Of a stretch of DNA of 64,000 bases, positions 1 to 9,121 are shown one piece after another (positions within the stretch are counted from its first letter, which is position 1; the number at the start of each line of letters is the position of its first letter). The notes below the pieces were generated by a model, which saw only the letters and a list, made by a program, of their open reading frames with translations, was not told the origin of the DNA and did no database searches. Made by a program: the position numbers and the translations under genes. Where the stretch lies: the NCBI RefSeq assembly GCF_900109455.1, contig NZ_FOAG01000004.1, positions 240,580 through 304,579 of the forward strand, read 5' to 3'. The stretch is from Roseovarius azorensis (GTDB taxonomy: Bacteria > Pseudomonadota > Alphaproteobacteria > Rhodobacterales > Rhodobacteraceae).

Positions 1-1
1 C

Positions 2-826
2 GAAGAGGCAGAGCGCCTTGGTGTGGGCTTTCGTCTGGTCGAGGCAGGCGGTTATCCCAACCTCGACCGCCAGATCGAACAGATCCGGGACTGCGTGGCG
101 CAGGGGGCCGATGCGCTGATTGTTGGCACGGTCTCGTTTGACGGGCTGACCCCCACCATTCTGGAGTTGTCACAGACAGTGCCGGTGATCGCGGCGGTCA
201 ATGACATCGCCGATTCAGGCATCGCGGCCAAGGCAGGTGTGTCCTGGTATGAAATGGGGGCGACGGCAGGCCGCTTCATCGCCGCGCGACATCCCCCCGG
301 CAGCGCCCCCGTGCAACTCGCATGGTTCCCTGGGCCAAAAGGCGCGGGCTGGGTCTCGTTCGTGGAGGCCGGGTTTAGAGATGCCATCGCGGATAGCGCG
401 GCCATGATCGCCCTCACCAAATACGGCGATACCGGACGCGAGATTCAGGTGTCGCTGGTGGAAGAAACGCTCGATAGCGGCATCCATATCGACTATCTCG
501 TCGGCAGCGCTCCCACGGCAGAGGTCGCCGTGTCGATCCTGCGGGCGCGGGGATTGCAGGATCAGATCAGCATAGTCTCTGATTACATGAGCCATGCCGT
601 CTTTCGCGGAATCCGGCGAGGGCGAATTCTGGCGGCGCCCACCGATTTTCCGATAACTCAGGGCAGGTTGGCCATCGAGATGGCTGTGCGTGCGATCGAG
701 GGCACGCTGACGATCCGCCATGCCGGACCCAGGATCCGATTGGTTGTCTCGGATACGGTCGACAGCACCGATCTTGTCGGCACTCTGGCACCCGCCAGCT
801 TCATCCCGGTGTTCGAGGTGGAATGA
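2..826 (+). CDS. TorT-like periplasmic binding protein (5' end missing)
   Basis: The frame is open from base 2, so the gene starts outside the window; about 274 C-terminal residues are present. The fold is a type I periplasmic binding protein (LacI/ribose-binding type). Segments such as DALIVGTVSFDG, VIAAVNDI and LAWFPGPKGAGW, and the C-terminal half with repeated hydrophobic strands, resemble TorT, the periplasmic sensor that works with the TorS histidine kinase in trimethylamine-oxide response. A TorS/TorR pair would be expected upstream, which cannot be seen here. The next gene is convergent. It could instead be a generic sugar-type binding protein; the TorT call rests on overall resemblance only. 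Confidence 0.7.
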   Translation, partial: EEAERLGVGFRLVEAGGYPNLDRQIEQIRDCVAQGADALIVGTVSFDGLTPTILELSQTVPVIAAVNDIADSGIAAKAGVSWYEMGATAGRFIAARHPPGSAPVQLAWFPGPKGAGWVSFVEAGFRDAIADSAAMIALTKYGDTGREIQVSLVEETLDSGIHIDYLVGSAPTAEVAVSILRARGLQDQISIVSDYMSHAVFRGIRRGRILAAPTDFPITQGRLAIEMAVRAIEGTLTIRHAGPRIRLVVSDTVDSTDLVGTLAPASFIPVFEVE

Positions 827-982
827 CCCCGGCTTGCCAACCCGAGACTCGGGCAGGGCGGATCATATCGCAGTAACAAGACCGGGTCAGTTTCAGTTGA
901 CATTCAACCGCCCGACGCTTGCCACAGTGGAGGGCCAGGACGACCAGGCGGCTCGGCCTGCGCGTGAAAACGGAGGGCGCAA

Positions 983-1867
983 TCAGGCGCGAGCCTGCCG
1001 CCAGTTCCCGTATCTCGCTCGAAACGTCTTGGCGCGGGTGCGCGCAACGGGGATGACCTCTCCGTTGCGCAGGGTCAGTTCCATGCTGCCATCTCGTCTG
1101 GCTTGAACCTGAGTGATGAAATCGAACGATATCCAATAGGATTTATGCACCTGCATGCCCGGCAGATCCGTAAGGTTGTCGACGAGATTGCCAAATCTTT
1201 CGCGCGCATGCAGCCGCTGATCCCGATAGTGGACAAAAACGTAATGCTCGTCCGCCTTGACCAGACCCACCTCATGCGACGGAATTGCCTCTCCGCCAAT
1301 AAGCAACAATGGCGTGGGGCGTTGCGGCCTGTTCGCGGCTGGCTCGGGTCCGATGGTTCGGGTCTGAGTGTGGCACTGGTGCTGGCTGATGGCCTTGATC
1401 CGTGGCAGGACCGCAGCAGCATAAAGAACTTCGAAACCGAGATGGATCACATAACCGGTCAGGAGCACCCGCAGGATGGTGTAGGTCGACGCTATGCTCA
1501 GGCCGTGCATCTCTCTGAAATACCAGATCCCGAACACCTCGTTCACGATCATGGCAGTGAGGGTACAGGCCGGCATGAAAACCGTGAAACTGCGACCGGT
1601 TCGGCAGGCCACAAGCGTGAAGAACAGCATGATCGAGAAGATGCTGATCAGAAACACCAGCCCGTGCGCAATATTCGCAACGAAAAGCTGAAATGGCTTC
1701 AGATCAAATCCATATGAATAGGCTGATGCTGTACGGACGACATTCGCTGCGAAGAAGAAGATGAATATCGCGTAGGGTTCTGCGAACAGCGACAAGAGCG
1801 TTCGCCTGCAGATCACGATCGAGCCGCCGTTCGGAAAATACAGCTTTATCGCACTCTGGCTTGCCAT
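983..1867 (-). CDS. Membrane-anchored LytTR DNA-binding regulator
   Basis: A protein of about 294 residues. The first 150 or so residues hold four hydrophobic segments (for example FAEPYAIFIFFFAANVV, LVFLISIFSIMLFFTLVA), so it sits in the inner membrane. A linker follows, then a C-terminal LytTR domain of about 100 residues (VGLVKADEHYVFVHYRD, MQVHKSYWISFDFITQV, VIPVARTRAKTFR). LytTR domains bind DNA through beta strands, and this membrane-plus-LytTR layout without a receiver domain recurs in Rhodobacterales. The frame stays open to a TTG at 2041, but the ATG at 1867 begins just before the first hydrophobic stretch and is preferred. Target and signal are unknown. Convergent with the TorT-like gene. 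Confidence 0.8.
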   Translation of the reverse strand: MASQSAIKLYFPNGGSIVICRRTLLSLFAEPYAIFIFFFAANVVRTASAYSYGFDLKPFQLFVANIAHGLVFLISIFSIMLFFTLVACRTGRSFTVFMPACTLTAMIVNEVFGIWYFREMHGLSIASTYTILRVLLTGYVIHLGFEVLYAAAVLPRIKAISQHQCHTQTRTIGPEPAANRPQRPTPLLLIGGEAIPSHEVGLVKADEHYVFVHYRDQRLHARERFGNLVDNLTDLPGMQVHKSYWISFDFITQVQARRDGSMELTLRNGEVIPVARTRAKTFRARYGNWRQARA

Positions 1868-2309
1868 CGGGATTTGCCTGTCGAGATGTTGATCGGTGTA
1901 TGTCCGGATTCCGGCATCATTGGCCCGGCATGGAGCGTTCTTAAAGGATACGCCCGTCAAGCAGGTCTCAAAAATCGTAGCAATTTCCTCACGAATCCGT
2001 GAGGCACCGCCAGACGACGGTTCACGTGATTCCCTAATCAATCATCAACAAACGCTACCGCTCACGAAAACAACCGGTTGAATCGCCTCCATTGATGACG
2101 AAAGCCACATGCAATCCAACCTGACACCGCAGCACGCGACTCCCGGGGTATGAAAACCCGCCTGCGCCCATAGCTTTCAGTCTGGGTAGGGGCGCTAACG
2201 GGTTTTGCCTGTTACCTGTTCCGGATTTCACCCCGGTCGCGAGACCAAATTTCCGGTGGTGACGAGCATCTTCCCAGACGTGAAGAACCGTGAGGGACGA
2301 GTAGTAGAG

Positions 2310-3890
2310 ATGATAAGCACTACCTGGTTATTTCTGGGAAGGTTTCCTCCCCTGCGCGCGACAGACGCCGCTGCATTAGACAGGCTGACCGATCAGATGT
2401 TCGCCTGCCCGTCCTATGTGGCACTCGCAGGCCACGCGGATGACGCCGGATTCGCCACAAGCTATGCCAGAATAGGTCCGGCGGCGACCCTAGGCTACCT
2501 GCGCGAAGGAATACTCTATGGCGGGGTGACGCTGGATTTCGCGGTCAGCGGGGAGCTGGTCGTCGAATTCACCGATGGCGAGCGGCAGGCTCTGGGCGAT
2601 GGCTCTCTGGTGCAACTGACCAATGGCGATCTGTTTTTCGCGCCTCCATCCGGGGCATTCGCGCAAGGCGCCGCCCTTCGTGATACCGCAGGTCGGGCCA
2701 GGGAAATCATCATGGCGGAACTTGCCAGGGTGGGCGAGGTCCTTGATCGGGTCGATCCCGGACTGGATGCCGCTGAAGCTTCCGGAAGGATGTCCCTGCC
2801 GCAGCAAGCGGTCACAACCCGGCCTGTCGAGGACGCGTACCATAAAAAGAACGCAGCGGACAGTCGGAGGCCGACTGTTGTCGCCCGAGTTGATGAGTCC
2901 GGCGGCGAAACCGTCTTTGAGGCCCACGACGATGACTCCCTCTACGGCGGCGCAGGTGTGGGTGCATTCATATCCGTCAGGGGCCACGCGGTCACAGGCC
3001 CCGGCGCGCATCCGGGATGGTTCGACGATGGCGGTCCGCACGACTACGATTTCGTCCATCTGTCGGGAACCTACAATCAGGAAAAATACCAGAGGGCTGT
3101 ATCTCTTGGCCTGATTGATCCCGCGGAGATCCGTAACCCGCTTGAGTGGCTGAGGTCGGACCACGAGCAGGACGGCATCCTGAACACCCCGATCACCGAC
3201 CGGGAGTCGACCACCACACCAAACTGGCATGCCAGCGACACGTTATCCGCGTCCTCCATGCCCAAACATAACACAGAGGATGTGCTTTGTTTCTCGCGCG
3301 GCACGCATATCGCGACGGCGCAAGGCGAGGTGCCTGTTGAGGATCTGATCGTGGGAGATCGCGTGATCACCCGCGACCGGGGATATCAGCGTATACTGTG
3401 GATAGGCTCGGCCACTCATCGGGCACTTGGTACGGTTGCTCCGGTCCTGATCCGTCGCGGAGCGCTGGACAACCAGCGCGATCTGCTGGTTTCGCCCGAC
3501 CATAAGGTGTTGCTGGTGGGGCCTGCCGCCGAGCTTGTGACCGGCGAGAACGAAGTATTGGTACCAGCCAGATTTCTGGTGGACGGCCACGACGTCATTC
3601 AGCGCAGTGGCGGCGTGGTCGAATATTTCCACATTCTCTTCGAGAATCACGAGTTGATCCTTTCCGAAGGCTGCTGGACCGAGAGTTTTCATCCCGGAAA
3701 CATGAACTGGAGTATGCTGCGCGAAAGCACCCGGACAGAGATGTTCAAGTTCTTTCCCGACCTTGCGCGACAACTCGAGACGCAGCATGTCACCTCCGCC
3801 CGCCGGGTGCTGGACTGCAAGGAGGCGCATGTTGTGCTGCATGCGATGCAAGGCGCGGCATATGCCAACGTGCAGAGGCTGCCATGCTGA
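2310..3890 (+). CDS. Hint (Hedgehog/intein) domain protein
   Basis: A protein of 526 residues from the ATG at 2310, which follows a GAGGGACGAG purine run; the frame extends up to a TTG at 2205. The N-terminal 300 residues match no family I recognise. From about residue 327 a Hint_2 domain starts with a Cys (LCFSRGTHIATAQGE), followed by VEDLIVGDRVITRDRGYQ, the His-containing block SPDHKVLLVG and a terminal HILFENHELILSEGCW. In Rhodobacterales such domains end many extracellular or calcium-binding proteins and are thought to self-cleave or modify the preceding segment; whether this one does is not shown. No signal peptide is evident, so export, if any, would need a C-terminal signal. The stop overlaps the next gene's ATG. 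Confidence 0.8.
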   Translation: MISTTWLFLGRFPPLRATDAAALDRLTDQMFACPSYVALAGHADDAGFATSYARIGPAATLGYLREGILYGGVTLDFAVSGELVVEFTDGERQALGDGSLVQLTNGDLFFAPPSGAFAQGAALRDTAGRAREIIMAELARVGEVLDRVDPGLDAAEASGRMSLPQQAVTTRPVEDAYHKKNAADSRRPTVVARVDESGGETVFEAHDDDSLYGGAGVGAFISVRGHAVTGPGAHPGWFDDGGPHDYDFVHLSGTYNQEKYQRAVSLGLIDPAEIRNPLEWLRSDHEQDGILNTPITDRESTTTPNWHASDTLSASSMPKHNTEDVLCFSRGTHIATAQGEVPVEDLIVGDRVITRDRGYQRILWIGSATHRALGTVAPVLIRRGALDNQRDLLVSPDHKVLLVGPAAELVTGENEVLVPARFLVDGHDVIQRSGGVVEYFHILFENHELILSEGCWTESFHPGNMNWSMLRESTRTEMFKFFPDLARQLETQHVTSARRVLDCKEAHVVLHAMQGAAYANVQRLPC

Positions 3891-4345
3891 CCCGCATGAA
3901 ACCTGTTCTGGTGCGCAAAGCGGAACCCTTCCCGACAAGTGCCGATTTCGCAAGAACGACGACACCGGAGTCCGACATGACGCAGATCTACGATTACAGT
4001 ACGACTGCCCGCAAAAAGGAGGCGGCGCATTTCACCGAAAGCCGGTCAGAATTTGCTGATGACGCCTGGCGGGTTCTGGAAAGGCAAAGGAATGACCAGC
4101 ACGCGTCAGTGATCTTCGACGATCTTCTTGACGAGACACATAAAGAGCAGGAGATCGACACGCACCAGCCTCTCGCGTTAGCGGCACTTCTCGTGGGATG
4201 CAGTCTGGGACTTGTCGTTGCGGTTCTGGCAACGGTGCTCGGGGCGGAAATCTGGACTGTTCTCGGGCTTTATCTGGGTGTGTCAGTTGGTGGGCTTCTT
4301 GCGTTTCTGGCAGCGGTTCTGGTGATTCACGCCTTGCGCCGGTAG
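3884..4345 (+). CDS. Small membrane protein coupled to the Hint gene
   Basis: The start ATG at 3884 overlaps the stop of the Hint-domain gene, suggesting translational coupling; an alternative start is the ATG at 3977, preceded by GGAG. The product is 153 residues (or 122). The N-terminal half is hydrophilic and charged. The C-terminal half holds two adjacent membrane helices (LALAALLVGCSLGLVVAVLA and VLGLYLGVSVGGLLAFLAAV), ending in basic residues. I do not recognise a family. The tight linkage suggests a helper of the Hint protein, for example an anchor, but this is inference. Confidence 0.6.
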   Translation: MLTRMKPVLVRKAEPFPTSADFARTTTPESDMTQIYDYSTTARKKEAAHFTESRSEFADDAWRVLERQRNDQHASVIFDDLLDETHKEQEIDTHQPLALAALLVGCSLGLVVAVLATVLGAEIWTVLGLYLGVSVGGLLAFLAAVLVIHALRR

Positions 4346-4430
4346 GAGGACGGACTAGGCAATCCGGTGGCGGATTGTGGATATACACCTCTCTTGACAT
4401 GCCAGAACCGTCTGTTTCTTCAGCCCTTGA

Positions 4431-4598
4431 TTGCAGATCCGGGCTGAGTTCCCGGCAATCATATTGATTGCCATTTCAATGGCGATGCAGGATTTCCATG
4501 CGATCTCGGGGGCCGCGCTGTTTTTCATGACCCTGACTATCGTGCTGTTCCGGCGCAAGACACACGCCGTGTCGGGGCGCACCGCCCGCAGATCATAA
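4431..4598 (+). other. Possible gene remnant with one membrane helix
   Basis: In the 317-bp gap between the small membrane protein and the LysR gene, one frame is open from a TTG at 4431 to a TAA at 4598. It encodes about 55 residues with protein-like composition: a hydrophobic stretch, FHAISGAALFFMTLTIVLF, then a basic tail. It has no good ribosome site and looks like the C-terminal end of a lost membrane protein. I do not recognise the family. The rest of the gap shows nothing else. Confidence 0.25.
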
Positions 4599-4662
4599 AC
4601 GAACCTGCCGCGCTGACATCCCGCATGTGACCGGCCCCGACCATATCCCATGACATTCAGGA

Positions 4663-5538
4663 TCAGCGGATATCTCTAGTCCCCCTGACGATCCGGTCCA
4701 GAAACGCGCCGCAGACCGGTGTCGGAGTGCGACTCTGGCGCAGGATCACGCCAACCTCGCGCTGGGCCGTCGGATCGGCAATCGGCAGGGCCCGCAGATC
4801 CGGACCAAGCGATACCGTCGCCAGCCGTGGCAACAGCGTCAGCCCCGCTCCGGCCCGCACCAGCGCCAGCAGCGAGATGACGTTGCGGGCACTCAACGCC
4901 GGCGATTTCACCAGCGCACGATACTCCGCTGCACCGATCGTGCTGGCGGCTTCGTTGCTGATGATCCGTTGCCCCCCCAGATCGTCCCACGTCACCGGTT
5001 CCGTCCTGTCCGCCAGCGCATGATCCGCCCGGCACACAAGACGGAACGGATCCCGGAAAAGCGGCGTGAACGTCAGGCCCGATCCCGAATCCGGGGGCCC
5101 CGCAATTCCCAGTTCAACCGTACCCCCCGCAACAAGGGCATGCACACTGCTGCTGTCGGTATCGACAAGTTCGATCGTCACGCCCGGTCTCTCGGTCAGG
5201 AAATCCGCCAGCAATCCCGGCAACAACTCTGCCGCGACCGACGGGACAGAGGCCAGTTGCAGTCGCCCCTGCCGCCCGGTGGCGGCAGCCTCGATCCGGT
5301 CGAGCGCGCGGTCATGGTCGCGAAGCAATTCGGTCGCGATCGTATGCATCTCTGCGCCCAACGCCGTAAGCGTGCTCTTGCGGTCCGTCTCGAACAGCCG
5401 CGCGCCCAGTTGTTCCTCAAGCTGCTTCAACGTCATCGAGATGGCCGAGGGCGTGCGAAACAGGCGCTCCGCCGCATCGCGGATATTACCGCAATCGGCG
5501 ACATTGACAAAGACACGGAGGGCTTCGGTACGGATCAT
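4663..5538 (-). CDS. LysR-family transcriptional regulator
   Basis: 291 residues from the ATG at 5538 (a TTG seven codons upstream is less likely), the usual LysR length. Residues 1-60 form the winged helix-turn-helix (LRVFVNVADCGNIRDAAERL, then FRTPSAISMTLKQLEEQLG). The rest is the periplasmic-binding-like effector domain (LQLASVPSVAAELLPGLLADF, ELGIAGPPDSG, LLALVRAGAGLTLLPRLA). It is divergent from the dehydrogenase operon starting at 5630 across a 91-bp AT-rich gap, the classical arrangement for a LysR activator of the neighbouring catabolic genes; its coinducer is probably the substrate or an intermediate of that pathway. Confidence 0.9.
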   Translation of the reverse strand: MIRTEALRVFVNVADCGNIRDAAERLFRTPSAISMTLKQLEEQLGARLFETDRKSTLTALGAEMHTIATELLRDHDRALDRIEAAATGRQGRLQLASVPSVAAELLPGLLADFLTERPGVTIELVDTDSSSVHALVAGGTVELGIAGPPDSGSGLTFTPLFRDPFRLVCRADHALADRTEPVTWDDLGGQRIISNEAASTIGAAEYRALVKSPALSARNVISLLALVRAGAGLTLLPRLATVSLGPDLRALPIADPTAQREVGVILRQSRTPTPVCGAFLDRIVRGTRDIR

Positions 5539-5629
5539 GCACAGGTATACTTCAGGCAAACTGAAATTTAATCAAGTTATTTTCGATTGATTTAACTTAT
5601 CGGTCACCACACTCTCGCTGTGAACAGGG

Positions 5630-6640
5630 ATGACTGCGATGGGCACCGGAATCTTGACCCTCGATGAGATCGAACAACTGGCCCGCGACAGGCTGCGCAG
5701 GGCGGGCGCATCCGAACGTCAGGCAACCGCCGTCGCCCGATCCATGCGATTGGCAGAACGCGACGGCATCGTCAGCCACGGATTGATGTATCTGCCTGTC
5801 TACACAGACCATCTGCGTTGCGGCAAGGTGCTGGGCAACGCCGTGCCCGTGGTCACGCGCCGACGTGCGGGCGCCGTCCGGGTGGATGCAGCACATGGCT
5901 TTGCCCATGCCGCGATTGATGCGGGCTGGGCGGAGTTCACCGATGCCGTGCGCAAACAGGGCGTAGCGGCAATGGCACTGCATAACTCCTATAATTGCGG
6001 GGTGCTGGGCCATCATGCCGAACGTCTGGCCGAGGCGGGGTTGGTCGGGCTTTGCTTTACCCATGCTCCCGCGTCAATCGCGCCAGTCGGCGGCAAGATC
6101 CCGGTCATCGGCACCAACCCCTTTGCCCTCGCCGTGCCAGATGGCAGGAGCAGCGCCCTGTTGGTAATCGACCAGTCCGCGAGCGTGATCGCCAAGTCCG
6201 AAATTCTGCTGCGTGCGCGAGAGGGCAAAGCAATCGAGCCGAACTGGGCACTGGGTGCCGACGGTCAGCCCACCACCGATGCCAAGGCGGCGCTCGCGGG
6301 TTCGATGCTGCCAGCGGGCGGGCAAAAGGGGTTTGGCGTTGGCCTCATGGCCGAGATTTTTGCCGCGGCACTCGCCGGGGCCAATCTCAGTACCGAGGCA
6401 AGCCCGTTTTCCGGCAGCGATGGAGGCCCTCCCGGCACCGGGCAATTCTTCGTCGGCTTCGACCCGCAGGCGTTTTCCGGTGACGGTTTCGGCGCCGCCA
6501 TGTCGCGTCTGGCGTGCAGTATCACCGATCAGGACGGTGCACGCCTGCCCGGCGCGCGGCGTGCACTCAACCGCGCCCGGACAGAAACCGGGGGCGTCCG
6601 GGTTGACCAGACCTTGCTGGACAGGATCAAGGCAGCCTGA
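5630..6640 (+). CDS. Ldh_2/malate-L-lactate dehydrogenase family oxidoreductase
   Basis: 336 residues, the usual length of the Ldh_2 family, which includes malate, ureidoglycolate, sulfolactate and 2,3-diketogulonate dehydrogenases as well as the delta1-piperideine/pyrroline-2-carboxylate reductases. Seen: the catalytic His in DGIVSHGLMYLP (about H50), the ligand-binding stretch HNSYNCGVLGHHAERLAE, and the dinucleotide region GKIPVIGTNPFALAVP with GGQKGFGVGLMAEIFAAAL. First gene of an operon with the aldehyde dehydrogenase at 6660. Because the next enzyme is a 2,5-dioxovalerate-type dehydrogenase, an imine reductase/amine oxidase role on a cyclic amino acid is a reasonable guess; a 2-hydroxyacid substrate is equally allowed by the family. 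Confidence 0.85.
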   Translation: MTAMGTGILTLDEIEQLARDRLRRAGASERQATAVARSMRLAERDGIVSHGLMYLPVYTDHLRCGKVLGNAVPVVTRRRAGAVRVDAAHGFAHAAIDAGWAEFTDAVRKQGVAAMALHNSYNCGVLGHHAERLAEAGLVGLCFTHAPASIAPVGGKIPVIGTNPFALAVPDGRSSALLVIDQSASVIAKSEILLRAREGKAIEPNWALGADGQPTTDAKAALAGSMLPAGGQKGFGVGLMAEIFAAALAGANLSTEASPFSGSDGGPPGTGQFFVGFDPQAFSGDGFGAAMSRLACSITDQDGARLPGARRALNRARTETGGVRVDQTLLDRIKAA

Positions 6641-6659
6641 GCGCCGCCACGGGAGCAGG

Positions 6660-8117
6660 ATGAACATGACACTTGAGACACGAAATTTCATCGCGGGCAA
6701 CTGGCAGGACGGCGCGGGTACGGTCGAAAACCGCAACCCCTCGGACCTGTCTGACATCATCGACCATTTCGCCCAGGCGGATGCAGCCCAGCTTGACCGG
6801 GCGCTCGGGGCCGCCAGAAAGGCTCAGGCGATCTGGGGGGCGAGCGGACCGCAGCGACGGCATGACGTGCTGATGGCGATCGGGACAGAACTGATGGCCC
6901 GCGCCGCCGACATCGGCGCGCTCATTTCCCGCGAAGAGGGCAAGCCGCTGGCCGAGGGCAAGGGCGAGGCCTATCGCGCCGGGCAGTTCTTTACCTATTT
7001 TGCTGCCGAGGCGCTACGCCAGATCGGCGACACCGCCGACAGCGTTCGCCCCGAAATCGAGATCGACATCCGCCGCGAGCCAGTGGGAGTAGTGGCGATC
7101 ATCAGCCCGTGGAACTTCCCCGTGGCCACGCCCGCGTGGAAAATCGCGCCTGCCCTGGCCTTTGGCAACGCGGTGGTCTGGAAACCGGCCAATCAGACGC
7201 CGGCGAGCGCAGTGGCGCTCACTGAAATCATCGCGCGACAGGATCTGCCACCGGGCCTGTTCAATCTGGTGATGGGGCCCGGGCGCGCGGTCGGACAACG
7301 GCTGGTCGAAAGCCCACTGGTCGATGCGATCAGCTTTACCGGCTCCGTACCGGTCGGGCGCGGCATCGCGACGACGGCAACGACCAACATGACTAGGATC
7401 CAGCTCGAGATGGGCTCTAAGAACCCGATGGTGATCTGCGACGATTGCAATCTCGATTTGGCGGTCTCCCATGCAACGAACGCGGCCTTTGGCGGCACCG
7501 GACAGAAATGCACCGCCGCATCGCGGCTGATTGTCGATGCGCGGATCCACGACGCTTTTGTCGAACGGCTGGTCGCGGCGACAGAGGCGCTCAGGGTCGG
7601 GCACGCGCTGGAGGATGGCACGCAAATCGGCCCCGTAGTCAACCAAGAGCAACTTCACAACAATCTCGACTATGTCGGCATCGGCAAAGCCGAGGGGGCG
7701 GAACTGCTCTGCGGCGGCATGCGCCTCGAACGCCCGACCGAGGGCTGCTACATGGCCCCCGCCGTCTTTGCCGAGACACGCAACGACATGCGCATCAACC
7801 GCGAGGAGATGTTCGCCCCGATTACCTGTGTCATCAAGGCGACGGATTACGACGAGGCGCTGCATCTCGCCAATGACAGCGAATTCGGGCTGACGGCGGG
7901 GATCATGACCCGCTCGCTGGCGCGTGCCACGCATTTCCGCCGCAATGCGCGGGCGGGCTGCGTGATGGTCAACCTGCCCACCGCAGGCACCGATTATCAC
8001 GTCCCCTTCGGCGGGCGCGGCGCATCCAGTCATGGACCGCGCGAACAGGGTCGCTACGCGGTGGAATTCTACACCACCGTCAAGACCTCCTACATCGCGG
8101 CGGGAGAGCCGGCATGA
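6660..8117 (+). CDS. Aldehyde dehydrogenase, 2,5-dioxovalerate (alpha-ketoglutarate semialdehyde) type
   Basis: 485 residues from the ATG at 6660 (alternative ATG 6666), with GGGAG just upstream. NAD(P)-aldehyde dehydrogenase landmarks: SPWNFPVATPAWKIAPALA, FTGSVPVGRG, the general-base Glu in LEMGSKNP (E250) and the nucleophile Cys in GGTGQKCTAASR (C284). The tail VNLPTAGTDYHVPFGGRG and EFYTTVKTSY resembles alpha-ketoglutaric semialdehyde dehydrogenases used in hydroxyproline and pentose oxidation. It would oxidise a C5 semialdehyde to a glutarate-like acid. It overlaps the M19 gene by ATGA, so the two are translated as a unit. Substrate identity is inferred from resemblance. Confidence 0.85.
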   Translation: MNMTLETRNFIAGNWQDGAGTVENRNPSDLSDIIDHFAQADAAQLDRALGAARKAQAIWGASGPQRRHDVLMAIGTELMARAADIGALISREEGKPLAEGKGEAYRAGQFFTYFAAEALRQIGDTADSVRPEIEIDIRREPVGVVAIISPWNFPVATPAWKIAPALAFGNAVVWKPANQTPASAVALTEIIARQDLPPGLFNLVMGPGRAVGQRLVESPLVDAISFTGSVPVGRGIATTATTNMTRIQLEMGSKNPMVICDDCNLDLAVSHATNAAFGGTGQKCTAASRLIVDARIHDAFVERLVAATEALRVGHALEDGTQIGPVVNQEQLHNNLDYVGIGKAEGAELLCGGMRLERPTEGCYMAPAVFAETRNDMRINREEMFAPITCVIKATDYDEALHLANDSEFGLTAGIMTRSLARATHFRRNARAGCVMVNLPTAGTDYHVPFGGRGASSHGPREQGRYAVEFYTTVKTSYIAAGEPA

Positions 8118-9121
8118 CGCACCCGCGCATTGACACGCTGCAATATGCCAACTGGTCAGAGCGGATATTCCGCCAGATGCGCGAGGGCGGTGTCGACGCG
8201 GTGCATGTGACCATCACCTATCATGAGAACTTTCGCGAAACGGTTCTGAATATCGAGGCATGGAATCGCTGGTTCGAGCGATTCCCGGACCTGATCTTTC
8301 AGGGATGCACGGCGCGCGACATCACGCTTGCGCAACAAACTGGCCGCACCGCGATATTCTTCGGCGCGCAGAATCCCAGCTGTATCGAGGACGATATCGG
8401 GCTGGTGCAGGTGTTGCACCGCCTTGGCCTGCGGTTCATGCAACTGAGCTATAACAATCAGTCGCTTCTCGCCTCCGGATGTTACGAGGCCGAGGATACC
8501 GGCCTCACCCGCATGGGCCGCGAAGTCGTGACCGAAATGAACCGCGTCGGTCTTGTCGTCGACATGAGCCATTCCGGCGAACGCTCGACGCTGGAGGCAA
8601 TCGAGCACTCGACGCGCCCCATCGCCATCACCCATGCAAACCCGGCAAGCTGGCACCCGGCACGGCGCAACAAATCCGACCACGTTCTGCGCGCGCTGTC
8701 CGAGAGCGGCGGCATGCTCGGCTTCTCGGTCTATCCGCACCACCTGCGCGGCGGGAGCGCCTGCGCGCTTGCCGATTTCTGCGCGATGATCGCCCGCACA
8801 GCCGATCTGATGGGCACCACCCATATCGGACTGGGCACCGATCTGTGCCAGGATCAGCCCGACAGCGTGGTCGACTGGATGCGCGCCGGGCGCTGGACAA
8901 AGGGGCGCGATCTGGGTGAAGGCAGCGCGGAAAACCCCGGCTTCCCGCCGATGCCGGACTGGTTTCAGGACAATCGCGACTTTGATCGTATCGCCGGGGG
9001 GTTGCGCGCCACCGGCATGTCGCAGGACGAGGTAGCCGCCATCATGGGTGGCAACTGGGCGCGGTTCTTCGCAGACAGTTTCGAGGGCGCGCAACCGCTC
9101 TGTCAGGAGGCCGCGCAATGA
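8114..9121 (+). CDS. M19 'membrane dipeptidase' family amidohydrolase with altered metal site
   Basis: 335 residues, close to the M19 renal dipeptidase length. Conserved family blocks are present: LRFMQLSYNNQSLLASGCYE, GLVVDMSHSGERS (the catalytic His), AITHANPASWHPARRNKSD and GTTHIGLGTDLCQD. The N-terminal His-x-Asp metal motif (DGHND in classical members) is missing: the protein begins with RIDTLQYANWSERIF. The usual metal Glu block reads FFGAQNPSCIEDD. This matches a known M19 subfamily rather than true dipeptidases, so hydrolysis of a cyclic amide, lactam or formamide is more likely than dipeptide cleavage. ATGA overlaps on both sides lock it into the operon. Confidence 0.8.
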   Translation: MTHPRIDTLQYANWSERIFRQMREGGVDAVHVTITYHENFRETVLNIEAWNRWFERFPDLIFQGCTARDITLAQQTGRTAIFFGAQNPSCIEDDIGLVQVLHRLGLRFMQLSYNNQSLLASGCYEAEDTGLTRMGREVVTEMNRVGLVVDMSHSGERSTLEAIEHSTRPIAITHANPASWHPARRNKSDHVLRALSESGGMLGFSVYPHHLRGGSACALADFCAMIARTADLMGTTHIGLGTDLCQDQPDSVVDWMRAGRWTKGRDLGEGSAENPGFPPMPDWFQDNRDFDRIAGGLRATGMSQDEVAAIMGGNWARFFADSFEGAQPLCQEAAQ

